NCBI GenBank assembly: GCA_016792845.1
Contig: JAEUKH010000022.1
Coordinates: forward strand, 62,001 to 126,000
Source of the DNA: Myxococcales bacterium
Lineage (GTDB): Bacteria; Myxococcota_A; Polyangia; Polyangiales; Ga0077539
DNA length: 64,000 nt
Direction of reading: 5' to 3'
Shown: positions 41,042 to 48,563 of the stretch, in pieces
Numbering within the stretch: position 1 is the first letter of the stretch
How the letters are laid out: each line of letters opens with the position of its first letter
Program-made: the position numbers and the translations under genes
The notes under the pieces: generated by a model
What the model was told of the DNA's origin: nothing
Seen by the model: only the letters and a program-made list of their open reading frames with translations
The model's database searches: none

Positions 41042-41446
41042 ATGAAGTGGTGTGTGGCGGCGTTGTGGGCGATGACGGCGGGGTGCGTGGTGCACGGGGC
41101 AGGGCCCGCGGGGCACCCCGGGGCGACGGGGGCGATGGGGGCGACTACGGCGAGCAACACCGCACAAAACGGCGGCTGCCCCGGCAACCAGGTGACCTTC
41201 TACGACGACGAGGGCCTTCGAGGCGCCTCGCTGAGCGTCGCGCCGGGGCGCTACGACGCCGAGTTCTTCAACAACTCGCCGGTGCAGAATGACACCGTGC
41301 GCAGCGTGTGCGTGCCCGCCCGTTGCACCGTGACGCTCTACGAGCACGCCAACTTCGAAGGGGCCGCGCATAGCTACGCCCAGAGCGCCCTGTCGCTCGG
41401 CGATTTCAACGGCTCGGCCTCGTCTGCGGTGATCGCCTGTCAGTGA
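41042..41446 (+). CDS. Beta/gamma-crystallin-like lipoprotein
   Basis: 134 residues. The signal MKWCVAALWAMTAGC gives a lipobox Cys at about 15. After a Gly/Ala/Thr linker, one beta/gamma-crystallin domain follows, made of two Greek keys: VTFYDDEGLRGASLSVAPGR and VTLYEHANFEGAAHSYAQSA, each with the F/L-Y-x-x-x-x-F/L-x-G pattern, and the second ending DFNGSASSAVIA. Bacterial members often bind Ca2+ in N/D-N/D-x-S/T-S sites; GSASS partly fits. ATG at 41042 has GAGG 6 bases upstream. The last 7 bases overlap the convergent gene. Confidence 0.7.
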   Translation: MKWCVAALWAMTAGCVVHGAGPAGHPGATGAMGATTASNTAQNGGCPGNQVTFYDDEGLRGASLSVAPGRYDAEFFNNSPVQNDTVRSVCVPARCTVTLYEHANFEGAAHSYAQSALSLGDFNGSASSAVIACQ

Positions 41447-42411
41447 GCGAAGAGCGCGCTGAGGGGGCGCACCGCGTCGAGGCTGAAGCCCCCCTCAGGC
41501 GTGCGAAGGGTGAAGCCCTCGCCCGCCGAGAGGGCGTCGATGAAGGCTTCAAACTGCGTCGATTCGAGCCCCACCGCGACGCCGTCTTCGAGAAAGGTGA
41601 GCTTCGTCTCGGGGGCCTCCATGCAGAGCAGGAAGCAGAGCCCCACCGCCTCGCCGCGGCTCTCAAGGCGTGAGATGGCCTCGCGCTGCGACTGCCCGGG
41701 GCTCCACACCATGCACGCGTCGGCCTCGGGGTCGAGCTGCGGCAACACCGCAAGATAGCGCGCCGCGCGGGCCTCTCCGCAGGCGTCGGCGAGGGCCTCG
41801 TGGTCGCGGCCGTGCGGGGTAAAATGAACCGTCGCGCCGCGCAGGGTCACCGCGCCTTCGAGGCCGAGCGCCGCGACGCCCTTCAAGATGCTGTGCTGCC
41901 CGTCGTCACTGAAGTAGGCCCGCGGGCCCTCGCTCTCACACCACGCCGCCACCGGAAACCACTGCGTCTCTCGCCCCTTTCGGCTCATCCAGCGGGTCAT
42001 GCCGAAGCGCGCGAAGCCCTCTCGGTCGTTGTCGTTGACCAGCAGCACCCGCAGCATCTCGGGGTCGATGGCGACATCTTCGAAGGCCATCGCGGGGGCG
42101 TACGCCAGGTGACAACCGAAGGGGCGGTGTCGGCCGAATGTCGTCAGGGTGCCCGCCCGGGTTGTGCGACCCTCGGCCGCGAGCATCGGGTAGAGGGCCA
42201 TGATCTGCCCGACCTCTTCGATGAGCGCGTCGCGGGCGCCCACCCGGTCGCGCAGGGTCATCACCATCTCGCGCTGCCCGAGACGGCGGAGCCCCTCGGT
42301 GACAAAGGTGAGGCTCGCGACAGCCCCCGAGGCGCTCGGGAGGGTGTGCGAATACACCTTCATTTTAAGGGCTTCTGAGCCAATGGTGACGTCGGCGAGG
42401 AGGGCGCTCAC
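41440..42411 (-). CDS. Unknown protein coupled to amtB
   Basis: 323 residues, no signal peptide or membrane helix; no family recognised. It has alternating beta and alpha segments, a central FGCHLAYAPAMAF, and repeated acidic motifs such as NDNDREGFARF, and looks like a soluble two-domain protein. The GTG start overlaps the amtB stop as GTGA, so it is almost certainly co-translated with the ammonium transporter. A P-II regulator (glnK) would normally stand in that position; this protein has none of the P-II motifs. Role in nitrogen response is inference. Confidence 0.6.
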   Translation of the reverse strand: MSALLADVTIGSEALKMKVYSHTLPSASGAVASLTFVTEGLRRLGQREMVMTLRDRVGARDALIEEVGQIMALYPMLAAEGRTTRAGTLTTFGRHRPFGCHLAYAPAMAFEDVAIDPEMLRVLLVNDNDREGFARFGMTRWMSRKGRETQWFPVAAWCESEGPRAYFSDDGQHSILKGVAALGLEGAVTLRGATVHFTPHGRDHEALADACGEARAARYLAVLPQLDPEADACMVWSPGQSQREAISRLESRGEAVGLCFLLCMEAPETKLTFLEDGVAVGLESTQFEAFIDALSAGEGFTLRTPEGGFSLDAVRPLSALFAH

Positions 42412-43631
42412 ATCACGTACCCTGACTCACCGTGCTGGCTCTCGTCGAGCCCTTCGAGCTCCTCGTCGCGCGAGACCCTGAGGCCCATGGTGCGGTCGAG
42501 GAGCTTCAACAACACCCAGGTCAGCGCGGCGCTGTAGGCCCCCGCGACGACGATGCCCACGAGCTGTTTGCCGAGCTGGGCGGGATTGCCATACAGCAAC
42601 CCGTTGGCACCCTCAGGGTTGAGCGCCTTCTGCGCGAACACCCCTGTGAGGAGCGCCCCCCAGATGCCGCCCACGCCGTGAACGCCGAAGGCGTCGAGCG
42701 AGTCGTCGTAGTGGAGCCGCTCTTTGAGCAGCACCGCGGCGTAACAAATGAGCCCCGCGCTGGCGCCGATGAAGACGCTCGCGCCCACCGAGACGTAGCC
42801 CGCCGCAGGGGTGATCGCCACGAGCCCCGCCACGAGCCCCGAGACGAAGCCCAACATCGTCGGACGCCCGCGATGCCACCACTCGACCATCACCCACCCG
42901 AGCGCCGCGCTCGCCGCGCTGGTGTGCGTCGTCACAAAGGCCAAGGCCGCGAGACCGTTGGCCCCGAGGGCGCTCCCCGCGTTGAAGCCGAACCACCCGA
43001 ACCAGAGCAGCCCGCCGCCGATCACGGTCATCGTGAGGTTGTGCGGAGGGTGCTTCTCGCGCGGATAATTCACCCGCTTGCCGATCACCAGCGCGCACAC
43101 CAGCGCGGCCACCCCGGCGGTAAGGTGAACCACCGTGCCGCCCGCAAAATCGAGCACCCCGAGCCGCAGGAGCCAGCCCCCGTCGGCCCACGCCCAATGC
43201 GCCACAGGGTCGTACACCAGGGTCGACCAGAGCAGCGCGAAGACCACATAGGTCGAAAACTTCATGCGCTCGACGAAGGCGCCCGCGATCAAGGCCGGCG
43301 CAATGATCGCAAACTTCATCTGAAACGCCATAAACACCAGCTGCGGAACGGTCTTGTGCACCCCGCCCGCAACCCCCGCCAGGAGCACCCGGTCAAAGCC
43401 CCCGATGAGCCCCCCGTGGCTCCGACCGAAGGCCAGCGAGTACCCCACGAGCACCCACTGAACGCTGATCAACGCCAAGGCGAAGTGCACAAACATGAAG
43501 GTCGAGAGCACGTTGCGCTTGCGCACCATGCCCCCGTAAAACAACGCCAGACCAGGCGTCATGAAGAGCACAAACGCCGACGAAACCAGCAACCACGCGG
43601 TGTCTCCCGTGTCGAACCCTGTCTCTGGCAT
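42408..43631 (-). CDS. amtB: Ammonium transporter
   Basis: 407 residues, 11 membrane helices, Amt/Rh family. FVLFMTPGLALFYGGMVRKR is the diagnostic first block; YDPVAHWAWADGGWL contains the family Asp and Trp, and the twin pore histidines fall at H169 (VVHLTAG) and H318 (FGVHGVGGIWG), matching E. coli H168 and H318. It conducts NH4+/NH3 across the inner membrane. The downstream unknown gene is translationally coupled. It is divergent from the XRE gene; the shared 108-base gap holds the TTGACA/CAATTG element, which could affect both. Confidence 0.95.
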   Translation of the reverse strand: MPETGFDTGDTAWLLVSSAFVLFMTPGLALFYGGMVRKRNVLSTFMFVHFALALISVQWVLVGYSLAFGRSHGGLIGGFDRVLLAGVAGGVHKTVPQLVFMAFQMKFAIIAPALIAGAFVERMKFSTYVVFALLWSTLVYDPVAHWAWADGGWLLRLGVLDFAGGTVVHLTAGVAALVCALVIGKRVNYPREKHPPHNLTMTVIGGGLLWFGWFGFNAGSALGANGLAALAFVTTHTSAASAALGWVMVEWWHRGRPTMLGFVSGLVAGLVAITPAAGYVSVGASVFIGASAGLICYAAVLLKERLHYDDSLDAFGVHGVGGIWGALLTGVFAQKALNPEGANGLLYGNPAQLGKQLVGIVVAGAYSAALTWVLLKLLDRTMGLRVSRDEELEGLDESQHGESGYVM

Positions 43632-43693
43632 GACGCGACGGTACCCGATTGACTGGTGCGTTGCGTCAAGGTTTTCGTTCGGGCCGGGCGATG

Positions 43694-43720
43694 GCAATTG
43701 GGGTTGACAAATGACAATTG
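43694..43720. promoter_or_regulatory. AT-rich TTGACA/CAATTG element 1 (amtB-xre gap)
   Basis: GGCAATTG at 43693-43700 and TTGACAAATGACAATTG at 43704-43720. GCAATTG (43694-43700) is inverted against CAATTGC (43715-43721). The 17-mer matches element 2 at 15 of 17 positions. It stands out sharply in the GC-rich background. Confidence 0.65.
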
Positions 43721-43739
43721 CGGGCGCAGCGTTGCCAGG

Positions 43740-44375
43740 GTGAGCGAAGCGACGTCGACGTTGGCCGCGCGGCTGGGTGAGGCGCTGGTTCATTCGGGGT
43801 TGAACCAGCGCGAGGTCGAGCAGCGGGCCGAGCTCTCGCGGGGCTACCTCAGCCGCGTGGTGGGGGGCGAGCGGGTGCGCGTCGACGCGGGGCGCCTCCA
43901 GAAGATCGCGCAGGCCACCGGGGTGATGTTCGCGTGGCTCTCGACCGGGCAGGGCCCCAAGCTCGCGTCGCTGGGTGAGGCCCCGGAGGCAGAGCGGGCA
44001 GAGCGGGTCGAGCGTGACGAGCATAACCCCTTCGAGCTGGCCCTCGCCGAGGCCTTCCGCGAGGGGCCCTTCGCGCTGAGCGACCTCGACGCCGTGCGGG
44101 GGCTCCTCCGGCGCGGGGCGACGCTCTTGCGGCACGAGGTCAACCTCGTCGAGGCCGCCAGCACCTGGCTCCGCGCCGCGGCCATGCTGCGGGTCGAGGG
44201 GCGCCCGGTGACCATCGAGACCTTGGTGTACCGTGTGGCCCTCGGCACCTCGCCGCGCGAGGCGAGCAGCCTTGAGGCGCGCTCGGCCGAGCTCAACCGC
44301 GAGGCCCACGCGTCGCTGCGCAAACTCGGCGGCCGGGCCCCTGAGAAGCCCGTGCTCCCACCTCGGGGTCGGTGA
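43740..44375 (+). CDS. XRE-family transcriptional regulator
   Basis: 211 residues. A Cro/cI-type helix-turn-helix spans about 8-70: AARLGEALVHSGLNQREVEQ, RAELSRGYLSRVVGGERVRV and GRLQKIAQATGV. Beyond it are a Glu/Arg-rich linker and a helical C-terminal domain (ALSDLDAVRGLLRRGATLLR) of unknown family. An ImmA-type peptidase gene follows 150 bases later, the usual pairing in which the peptidase cleaves or inactivates the repressor (ImmR/ImmA, DdrO/IrrE). GTG at 43740 is used; a TTG inside element 1 is a less likely start. Element 1 immediately upstream would suit autoregulation. Confidence 0.75.
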   Translation: MSEATSTLAARLGEALVHSGLNQREVEQRAELSRGYLSRVVGGERVRVDAGRLQKIAQATGVMFAWLSTGQGPKLASLGEAPEAERAERVERDEHNPFELALAEAFREGPFALSDLDAVRGLLRRGATLLRHEVNLVEAASTWLRAAAMLRVEGRPVTIETLVYRVALGTSPREASSLEARSAELNREAHASLRKLGGRAPEKPVLPPRGR

Positions 44376-44502
44376 CGAAGAATGTCACGCCCTCGGCCCT
44401 GAGGGCTTGCCGGGTTTGGGGGTGTGTTTCATACCGGCCGTCGTCTTCGCGCGCCTGACGAGCGGTCTCAGCAGGGCGCGGGGTGTGCCGTCGTTGTTGG
44501 GC

Positions 44503-44514
44503 GTTTCAAGAAAC
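44503..44514. promoter_or_regulatory. Small palindrome before the ImmA gene
   Basis: GTTTC-AA-GAAAC at 44503-44514, 13 bases before the ATG at 44528. Possible operator. Confidence 0.35.
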
Positions 44515-44527
44515 ACAGGTCATACCG

Positions 44528-45217
44528 ATGGGAGCCGAAGCCAGCCTGGGGTGGGATCTTCGCGAGGCCGCGGCCGAGCATCTTCTCGCGCAGGCGGGGC
44601 TCGGCGAGGTGGTGGCGCCGCCGATGGGCGCGGTGGTGGCGGCGCTCGGTTGGCGATTGGCGGCCGGGGCGCCCCGGGGCACCCACGGCTGGCTCGACCT
44701 CGACGCGGCGACGGTTCACATCGACGACCGCGGCGACGCGCTGGCCGTGGCAGAGCGCATCGCCCATGAGCTCGGGCACCTCGCGGCGATGGCCATCTGC
44801 GCCGCCCACGACGAGGCCGACGCCGACGCCATCGGCCTGGCCATGCGGGTGCCGCGGCGAGGCGTGCGCGAGACCCTGCGCAACACCGGCTGGGACGCCC
44901 TCCGCATCGCGGCCTCGTACCCCGAGGTCGAGCCCCTTGAGGCGCTGGTGCGGGTGGCCGCGATCGGGGGCGGGGCCCTGGCCGTTCATCAGGGGGGCGT
45001 GAGGGTCTACGCGGCGGTGGGCGAGGCGCCCTGCGGGGCGATGTTTCCGCGTGAGCTGACGATGGTTCAGGCGATCCGTCGGGTGCGCCGGGCGCGGCCG
45101 CTGCGCGACGCGACGAGCGGGCTGAGGGCCTTCCCGATGCGCCTCGGTCGCGGCGACGCGGTGGTGCTCCTGGCCAGCCCCGAGGTTGTTGTCGAATGGC
45201 AAGTTGATGCTGATTGA
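44528..45217 (+). CDS. ImmA/IrrE-type metallopeptidase
   Basis: 229 residues. The zinc motif HELGH (80-84) lies in AVAERIAHELGHLAAM and is followed by HDEADADAIGLAMRVPR, where the EADA segment supplies the third ligand, the order seen in ImmA/IrrE (HExxH, then E-A-D-x-F/I-A, then L-M-x-P). The C-terminal half (GALAVHQGGVRVYA and on) is beta-rich and may be a sensor domain. It likely cuts the XRE repressor encoded upstream when triggered, relieving repression of genes that carry the AT-rich element. ATG at 44528; element 2 overlaps its stop codon. Confidence 0.8.
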   Translation: MGAEASLGWDLREAAAEHLLAQAGLGEVVAPPMGAVVAALGWRLAAGAPRGTHGWLDLDAATVHIDDRGDALAVAERIAHELGHLAAMAICAAHDEADADAIGLAMRVPRRGVRETLRNTGWDALRIAASYPEVEPLEALVRVAAIGGGALAVHQGGVRVYAAVGEAPCGAMFPRELTMVQAIRRVRRARPLRDATSGLRAFPMRLGRGDAVVLLASPEVVVEWQVDAD

Positions 45218-45250
45218 CGATTGACAATTGTTGGGCGCGGGGGCTAAGGT
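45214..45250 (+). promoter_or_regulatory. AT-rich element 2 with overlapping promoter
   Basis: TTGACGATTGACAATTG at 45214-45230. The inner TTGACA (45221-45226) is an ideal -35, with TAAGGT at 45245-45250 after 18 bases. An operator over the -35 fits repression of the two small genes that follow. Confidence 0.6.
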
Positions 45251-45299
45251 GCCTGGGCGGGGCGGTGCTGGGCTGCCCTGTAGAGAGGGCGGTGGGTCG

Positions 45300-45479
45300 A
45301 TGGGGCACAAGGCGTTGGCGGTGGGCGGGGCGGGTCTCCTGGTCGGGGTGGTGTTGCAAGGGGGGGCGTCGCGGCGTCGGCGGGTGGTGTCGATGCCGGG
45401 GGCGGTGTCGGCGGCGCGCTGCGGGGCCACGGTGCTCGCGGCGTTGCAGCGATGGGTGGCCAATGACAACGGCCGCTGA
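45300..45479 (+). CDS. Small hydrophobic protein of unknown function
   Basis: 59 residues starting GHKALAVGGAGLLVGVVLQG (one hydrophobic segment) followed by a basic RRRR patch and an Ala/Leu helix ending WVANDNGR. GAGAGGG lies about 10 bases before the ATG. It overlaps the next start by 17 bases, suggesting coupling. Too short to classify; it could be a single-pass membrane peptide. Confidence 0.4.
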   Translation: MGHKALAVGGAGLLVGVVLQGGASRRRRVVSMPGAVSAARCGATVLAALQRWVANDNGR

Positions 45480-46029
45480 GGCCCAAGGGCTCACGGCCGA
45501 TGGGTGGGTGAAGGGGGTGCCGCCCGAGGGGGGCGGGCAGTGGGTGGGCGAGCTCGATCTGGGCCCGCTCAGGCCGCGTCAACGGCAGGCGCTCTACCGC
45601 AGCCTCTGCGCGTCGGTGGCGGTGGCGGTCGAGAGCCGTCCGTTTCGGGTGTTGGGGTGCGGGGGGCGGCGGGCGCTGGTGGCCGCGCCGGGGTGGGTCG
45701 CGTCGCGGGTCGAGGCGCTCGGGCTCGCGGTGCGGGTGGTGTCGGCCCCGCGGGGGCTTGAGGTCGAAGGGGTGGCCCTGGTGTGCTGCACCGTGGCCGT
45801 CTACGACCGTGCGGGGCGGGTCGAGACGGCCACGGCGACGGTGCGCTTCTCGCCGATGGGTGACGTGGGTCAGCGGTGTGTGGCCCGGGCGGTGGGGCGC
45901 GCGGTGCTCTCGTGGTTGGGGCTCGCCGTGCTCGACCCCTGCGACGTCGACGAAATCAGGCCCGAGGGGGCCATTGTGCCCTGGGCGCGAAGCCGGGGTG
46001 GGCTCGGGGTGCATCCCATCGTTCGTTAG
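45463..46029 (+). CDS. Unknown protein, possibly an Erf/Rad52-like annealing protein relative
   Basis: 188 residues. ATG at 45463 gives MTTAAEAQGLTADGWVKGVP. The second half has an alternating strand pattern (GVALVCCTVAVYDRAGRVET, ATATVRFSP) followed by a helix GQRCVARAVGRAVLSWLGLA and an acidic DPCDVDEIRP end. The order strand, D-x-x-G-R, A-x-R-A-V-G-R-A, L-G-L then acidic patch recalls phage single-strand-annealing proteins, but I cannot confirm it. It follows the ImmA gene and sits under element 2, where a DNA-damage-relieved gene would be expected. Treat the function as open. Confidence 0.45.
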   Translation: MTTAAEAQGLTADGWVKGVPPEGGGQWVGELDLGPLRPRQRQALYRSLCASVAVAVESRPFRVLGCGGRRALVAAPGWVASRVEALGLAVRVVSAPRGLEVEGVALVCCTVAVYDRAGRVETATATVRFSPMGDVGQRCVARAVGRAVLSWLGLAVLDPCDVDEIRPEGAIVPWARSRGGLGVHPIVR

Positions 46030-46057
46030 GCCGCGGTGCAGCGCCGAGGCAGCGGGC

Positions 46058-46093
46058 TTGTCAATTGACAGCCGAGCTGGCTCGCGGTGTGGT
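46058..46093 (+). promoter_or_regulatory. AT-rich element 3 with promoter of the crtD operon
   Basis: TTGTCAATTGACA at 46058-46070 holds the perfect palindrome TGTCAATTGACA (46059-46070). Its right half TTGACA (46065-46070) is a consensus -35, with TGTGGT at 46088-46093 after 17 bases. It shares TTGACA and CAATTG with elements 1 and 2, in a different arrangement. Confidence 0.6.
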
Positions 46094-46119
46094 GCACCCT
46101 CGGCTTACGCGGAGATGTG

Positions 46120-47673
46120 ATGCCTTCAGTTGAATCGTCACGGGCCCTGGTCATCGGCGGCGGGGTAGGGGGTCTCACGGCGGCGATCGAGCTGGCGGCC
46201 CGGGGGCTCTCGGTCACCGTGCTAGAGCGGGCCCAAAGCCTCGGCGGCAAGATGCGCGTGGTCGAACTGGCCGGGCGCAGCCTCGACGTGGGGCCGACGG
46301 TGCTCACCATGCGTTGGGTCTTCGACGCGGTGTTCTCGCAGGTCGGGCGGCGCTTCGAAGACTATGTGAAGCTCAGCCCGGCGGAGGTGCTCGCGCGGCA
46401 CACCTGGGCCGACGGGGCGAGGCTCGACCTCTTCCACGACGTCGGGCGCAGCGCCGAGGCCATCGGGGCCTTCGCCGGCGCCCAAGAGGCCAAGGGGTAT
46501 CGGGCCTTCGTGGCCCACACCAAGACCATCTTCGACAACGTCGAGGGGCCCTTTCTCCGGGCCGAGCGCCCCACCCTCGGCTCGGTGCTTCGGCAACAGG
46601 GGCTCAAGGGGCTCGCTTCGCTCACCCGCATCGACGCGACCCGCACGCTCTGGCGGAGTTTGGGCGATTTCTTTCGTGATCCTAGGCTCTTGCAGCTCTT
46701 CGGTCGGTACGCGACCTACGCGGGCAGCTCGCCCTTTCTCTGCCCGGCCACCCTGGCGGTGATCGCCCACGTCGAGCGCGAGGGGGTCTGGTACCCCGTC
46801 GACGGGATGATCTCAGTCGCCCAGGGGCTCGAGCGCCTCGGGGCCGAGTTGGGGGTTCAGTACCGCCTCGGCTGCGAGGTGCGCGAGGTGCTGGTCGAAC
46901 AGGGGCGCGCGGCGGGGGTGGTGCTCGCCTCGGGTGAGGTGCTGCGGGCCGAGGTGGTGGTGGCCAACGCCGCGGTCGAGGCCCTCGCGGCGGGGCGGCT
47001 CGGGGCCGGGGTGAAGCACGCCGTCGAGGTCGACCCCCGCGCGGGGCGATCGCTCTCGGCGGTGACCTACGCGATGGTGGCGCGGGCGTCGGGCTTCCCC
47101 CTGGTGCGGCACAATGTGTTCTTTTCGCGAGACTATCACCGCGAATTCAATGAGATTTTTGAGCAAGGCAGGCTCCCCTCGGAGGCCACCGTGTACGTCT
47201 GCGCGCAAGACCGCGACGACCGGGGGGGGGTGCGCGCGGGCGAGGCCGGCGAGCGCTTGTTCATGATCGTCAACGCGCCGGCCCGAGGTGGCCTTCGCGC
47301 GCTGACGCGCACGGAGATCGACGCATGCGAGACACAGACGCAGGGCTTTCTGGCACGGTTGGGGCTCAACATCGCGTGGGCCGAGGCGCCGCGCGTGACG
47401 ACGACGCCCGACGATTTCGAGGCGATGTTCCCGGCGACCGGGGGCGCGCTCTACGGGCCGCCCTCACACGGGTGGACGTCGCCGATGTTGCGGGCGGGCT
47501 CGCGCTCGAAGGTGAAGGGGCTCTACCTCGTGGGGGGCTCGACGCACCCCGGGGCGGGCGTCCCGATGGTGGCGCAGAGCGGCAGGCTCGCGGCCACGGC
47601 GGTGGCAGAGGACCTCGCTTCGACCGCGCGGTCGTTCCGGGCGGCTACGCCTGGTGGTATGTTGACGCGCTGA
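46120..47673 (+). CDS. crtD: Carotenoid 3,4-desaturase (CrtD-like)
   Basis: 517 residues; an FAD-dependent CrtI/CrtD-family oxidoreductase. The N-terminal dinucleotide motif is VIGGGVGGLTAAIELAARGL with the E in VLER after it; LGGKMRVVELAGRSLDVGPT and the C-terminal LVGGSTHPGAGVPMVAQSGR complete the family pattern. It is closer in style to hydroxyneurosporene desaturases than to the phytoene desaturase at 52825-54351, and it lies directly before the CrtC hydratase, so introduction of the C-3,4 double bond is inferred. ATG at 46120 has GGAG 5 bases upstream. Its C-terminal 15 residues overlap hydratase coding sequence in another frame. Confidence 0.85.
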   Translation: MPSVESSRALVIGGGVGGLTAAIELAARGLSVTVLERAQSLGGKMRVVELAGRSLDVGPTVLTMRWVFDAVFSQVGRRFEDYVKLSPAEVLARHTWADGARLDLFHDVGRSAEAIGAFAGAQEAKGYRAFVAHTKTIFDNVEGPFLRAERPTLGSVLRQQGLKGLASLTRIDATRTLWRSLGDFFRDPRLLQLFGRYATYAGSSPFLCPATLAVIAHVEREGVWYPVDGMISVAQGLERLGAELGVQYRLGCEVREVLVEQGRAAGVVLASGEVLRAEVVVANAAVEALAAGRLGAGVKHAVEVDPRAGRSLSAVTYAMVARASGFPLVRHNVFFSRDYHREFNEIFEQGRLPSEATVYVCAQDRDDRGGVRAGEAGERLFMIVNAPARGGLRALTRTEIDACETQTQGFLARLGLNIAWAEAPRVTTTPDDFEAMFPATGGALYGPPSHGWTSPMLRAGSRSKVKGLYLVGGSTHPGAGVPMVAQSGRLAATAVAEDLASTARSFRAATPGGMLTR

Positions 47674-48563
47674 GCGACGACGGCCAGCACGCGATCACCC
47701 TCATCGCGATGCTCGGCAACGTGTTTTCGCCCTACTACGCCCAGGCCCGGGCCCGCGGCGGTGTGGTCGATCCGTTGGCGTTCTGCACCATGAACGTGGT
47801 GCTCCACGGCCCCAAAGGGTCGCTGAGCGCCCTCGGCACCCGCTTCGCCCTCAACGAACGCGGGCGCGCGTCGCTGCGCCGCGAGCCCCAGGCCCTCGAA
47901 ATCGGCCCGAGCGCGATGCGGTGGGAGGGCGACACCCTGGTGATCACCCTCGACGAGGCGACGGCGATGTTTCCCGTGCCCGTCCGGGGCGCCATCCGGG
48001 GCACCGTGCGGGTGCGCCCCCAGCGCGAGGCCGCCGCGCCGGTGGCCCTCGACCCCGAGGGGCGTCATCGCTGGTGGCCCGTGGCGACCTCGGCGCGGGT
48101 CGAGGTCTCGCTCTCCGAGCCCGCGCTGCGCTGGTGCGGCAACGGCTACCACGACGCCAACACGGGCGATCGCCCGCTCGAAGCCGACTTTCGCGGCTGG
48201 TGCTGGTCGCGGGCCACCGTCAACGGCGACGGCGTGGTGCTCTATGACACCGAGCTCCGCGACGGCGCGCGCAGGGTCATGGGCCGTCGCTTCACCGCCC
48301 GGGGGGTCGAAGCGCTCGACGCGCCGCGGTGGGTCGAGCTGCCCAAGAGCGCCTGGGGCATCGCGCGCAACACCCGCTGCGACGCGGGCGCGTCGGCCGC
48401 CGTCGAGAAGACCCTCCTCGACGCGCCCTTCTACACCCGGAGCGTGCTGCGCACCCGGCTCCTCGGGCGTGAGACCCTGAGCTTCCACGAGGCGGTCGAC
48501 CTCGGGCGCTTCGCGAAGCCGTGGGTTCAGTTTCTGGTGCCCTTCAAGATGAGGCGCGTTTGA
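47472..48563 (+). CDS. crtC: Carotenoid 1,2-hydratase (CrtC)
   Basis: The protein is unmistakable from FDRAVVPGGYAWWYVDALSD onward (nt about 47628), then IAMLGNVFSPYYAQARARGG, FCTMNVVLHG, HRWWPVATSARVEVSL, CGNGYHDANTGDRPLEADFR and KSAWGIARNTRCD. It adds water to the psi end (C-1,2) of lycopene-type carotenoids. Its start is a puzzle: the family N terminus falls inside crtD, and no ATG, GTG or TTG lies near it in this frame. The first in-frame start is GTG at 47472, 52 codons early; the listed start is that fallback. The stop overlaps the next start as TTGA. Confidence 0.85.
   Translation: MDVADVAGGLALEGEGALPRGGLDAPRGGRPDGGAERQARGHGGGRGPRFDRAVVPGGYAWWYVDALSDDGQHAITLIAMLGNVFSPYYAQARARGGVVDPLAFCTMNVVLHGPKGSLSALGTRFALNERGRASLRREPQALEIGPSAMRWEGDTLVITLDEATAMFPVPVRGAIRGTVRVRPQREAAAPVALDPEGRHRWWPVATSARVEVSLSEPALRWCGNGYHDANTGDRPLEADFRGWCWSRATVNGDGVVLYDTELRDGARRVMGRRFTARGVEALDAPRWVELPKSAWGIARNTRCDAGASAAVEKTLLDAPFYTRSVLRTRLLGRETLSFHEAVDLGRFAKPWVQFLVPFKMRRV

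Noticed and set aside
42432..43652. 406-codon plus-strand frame antisense to amtB
   Set aside because: Charged His/Glu/Arg shadow with no family; amtB is certain on the other strand.
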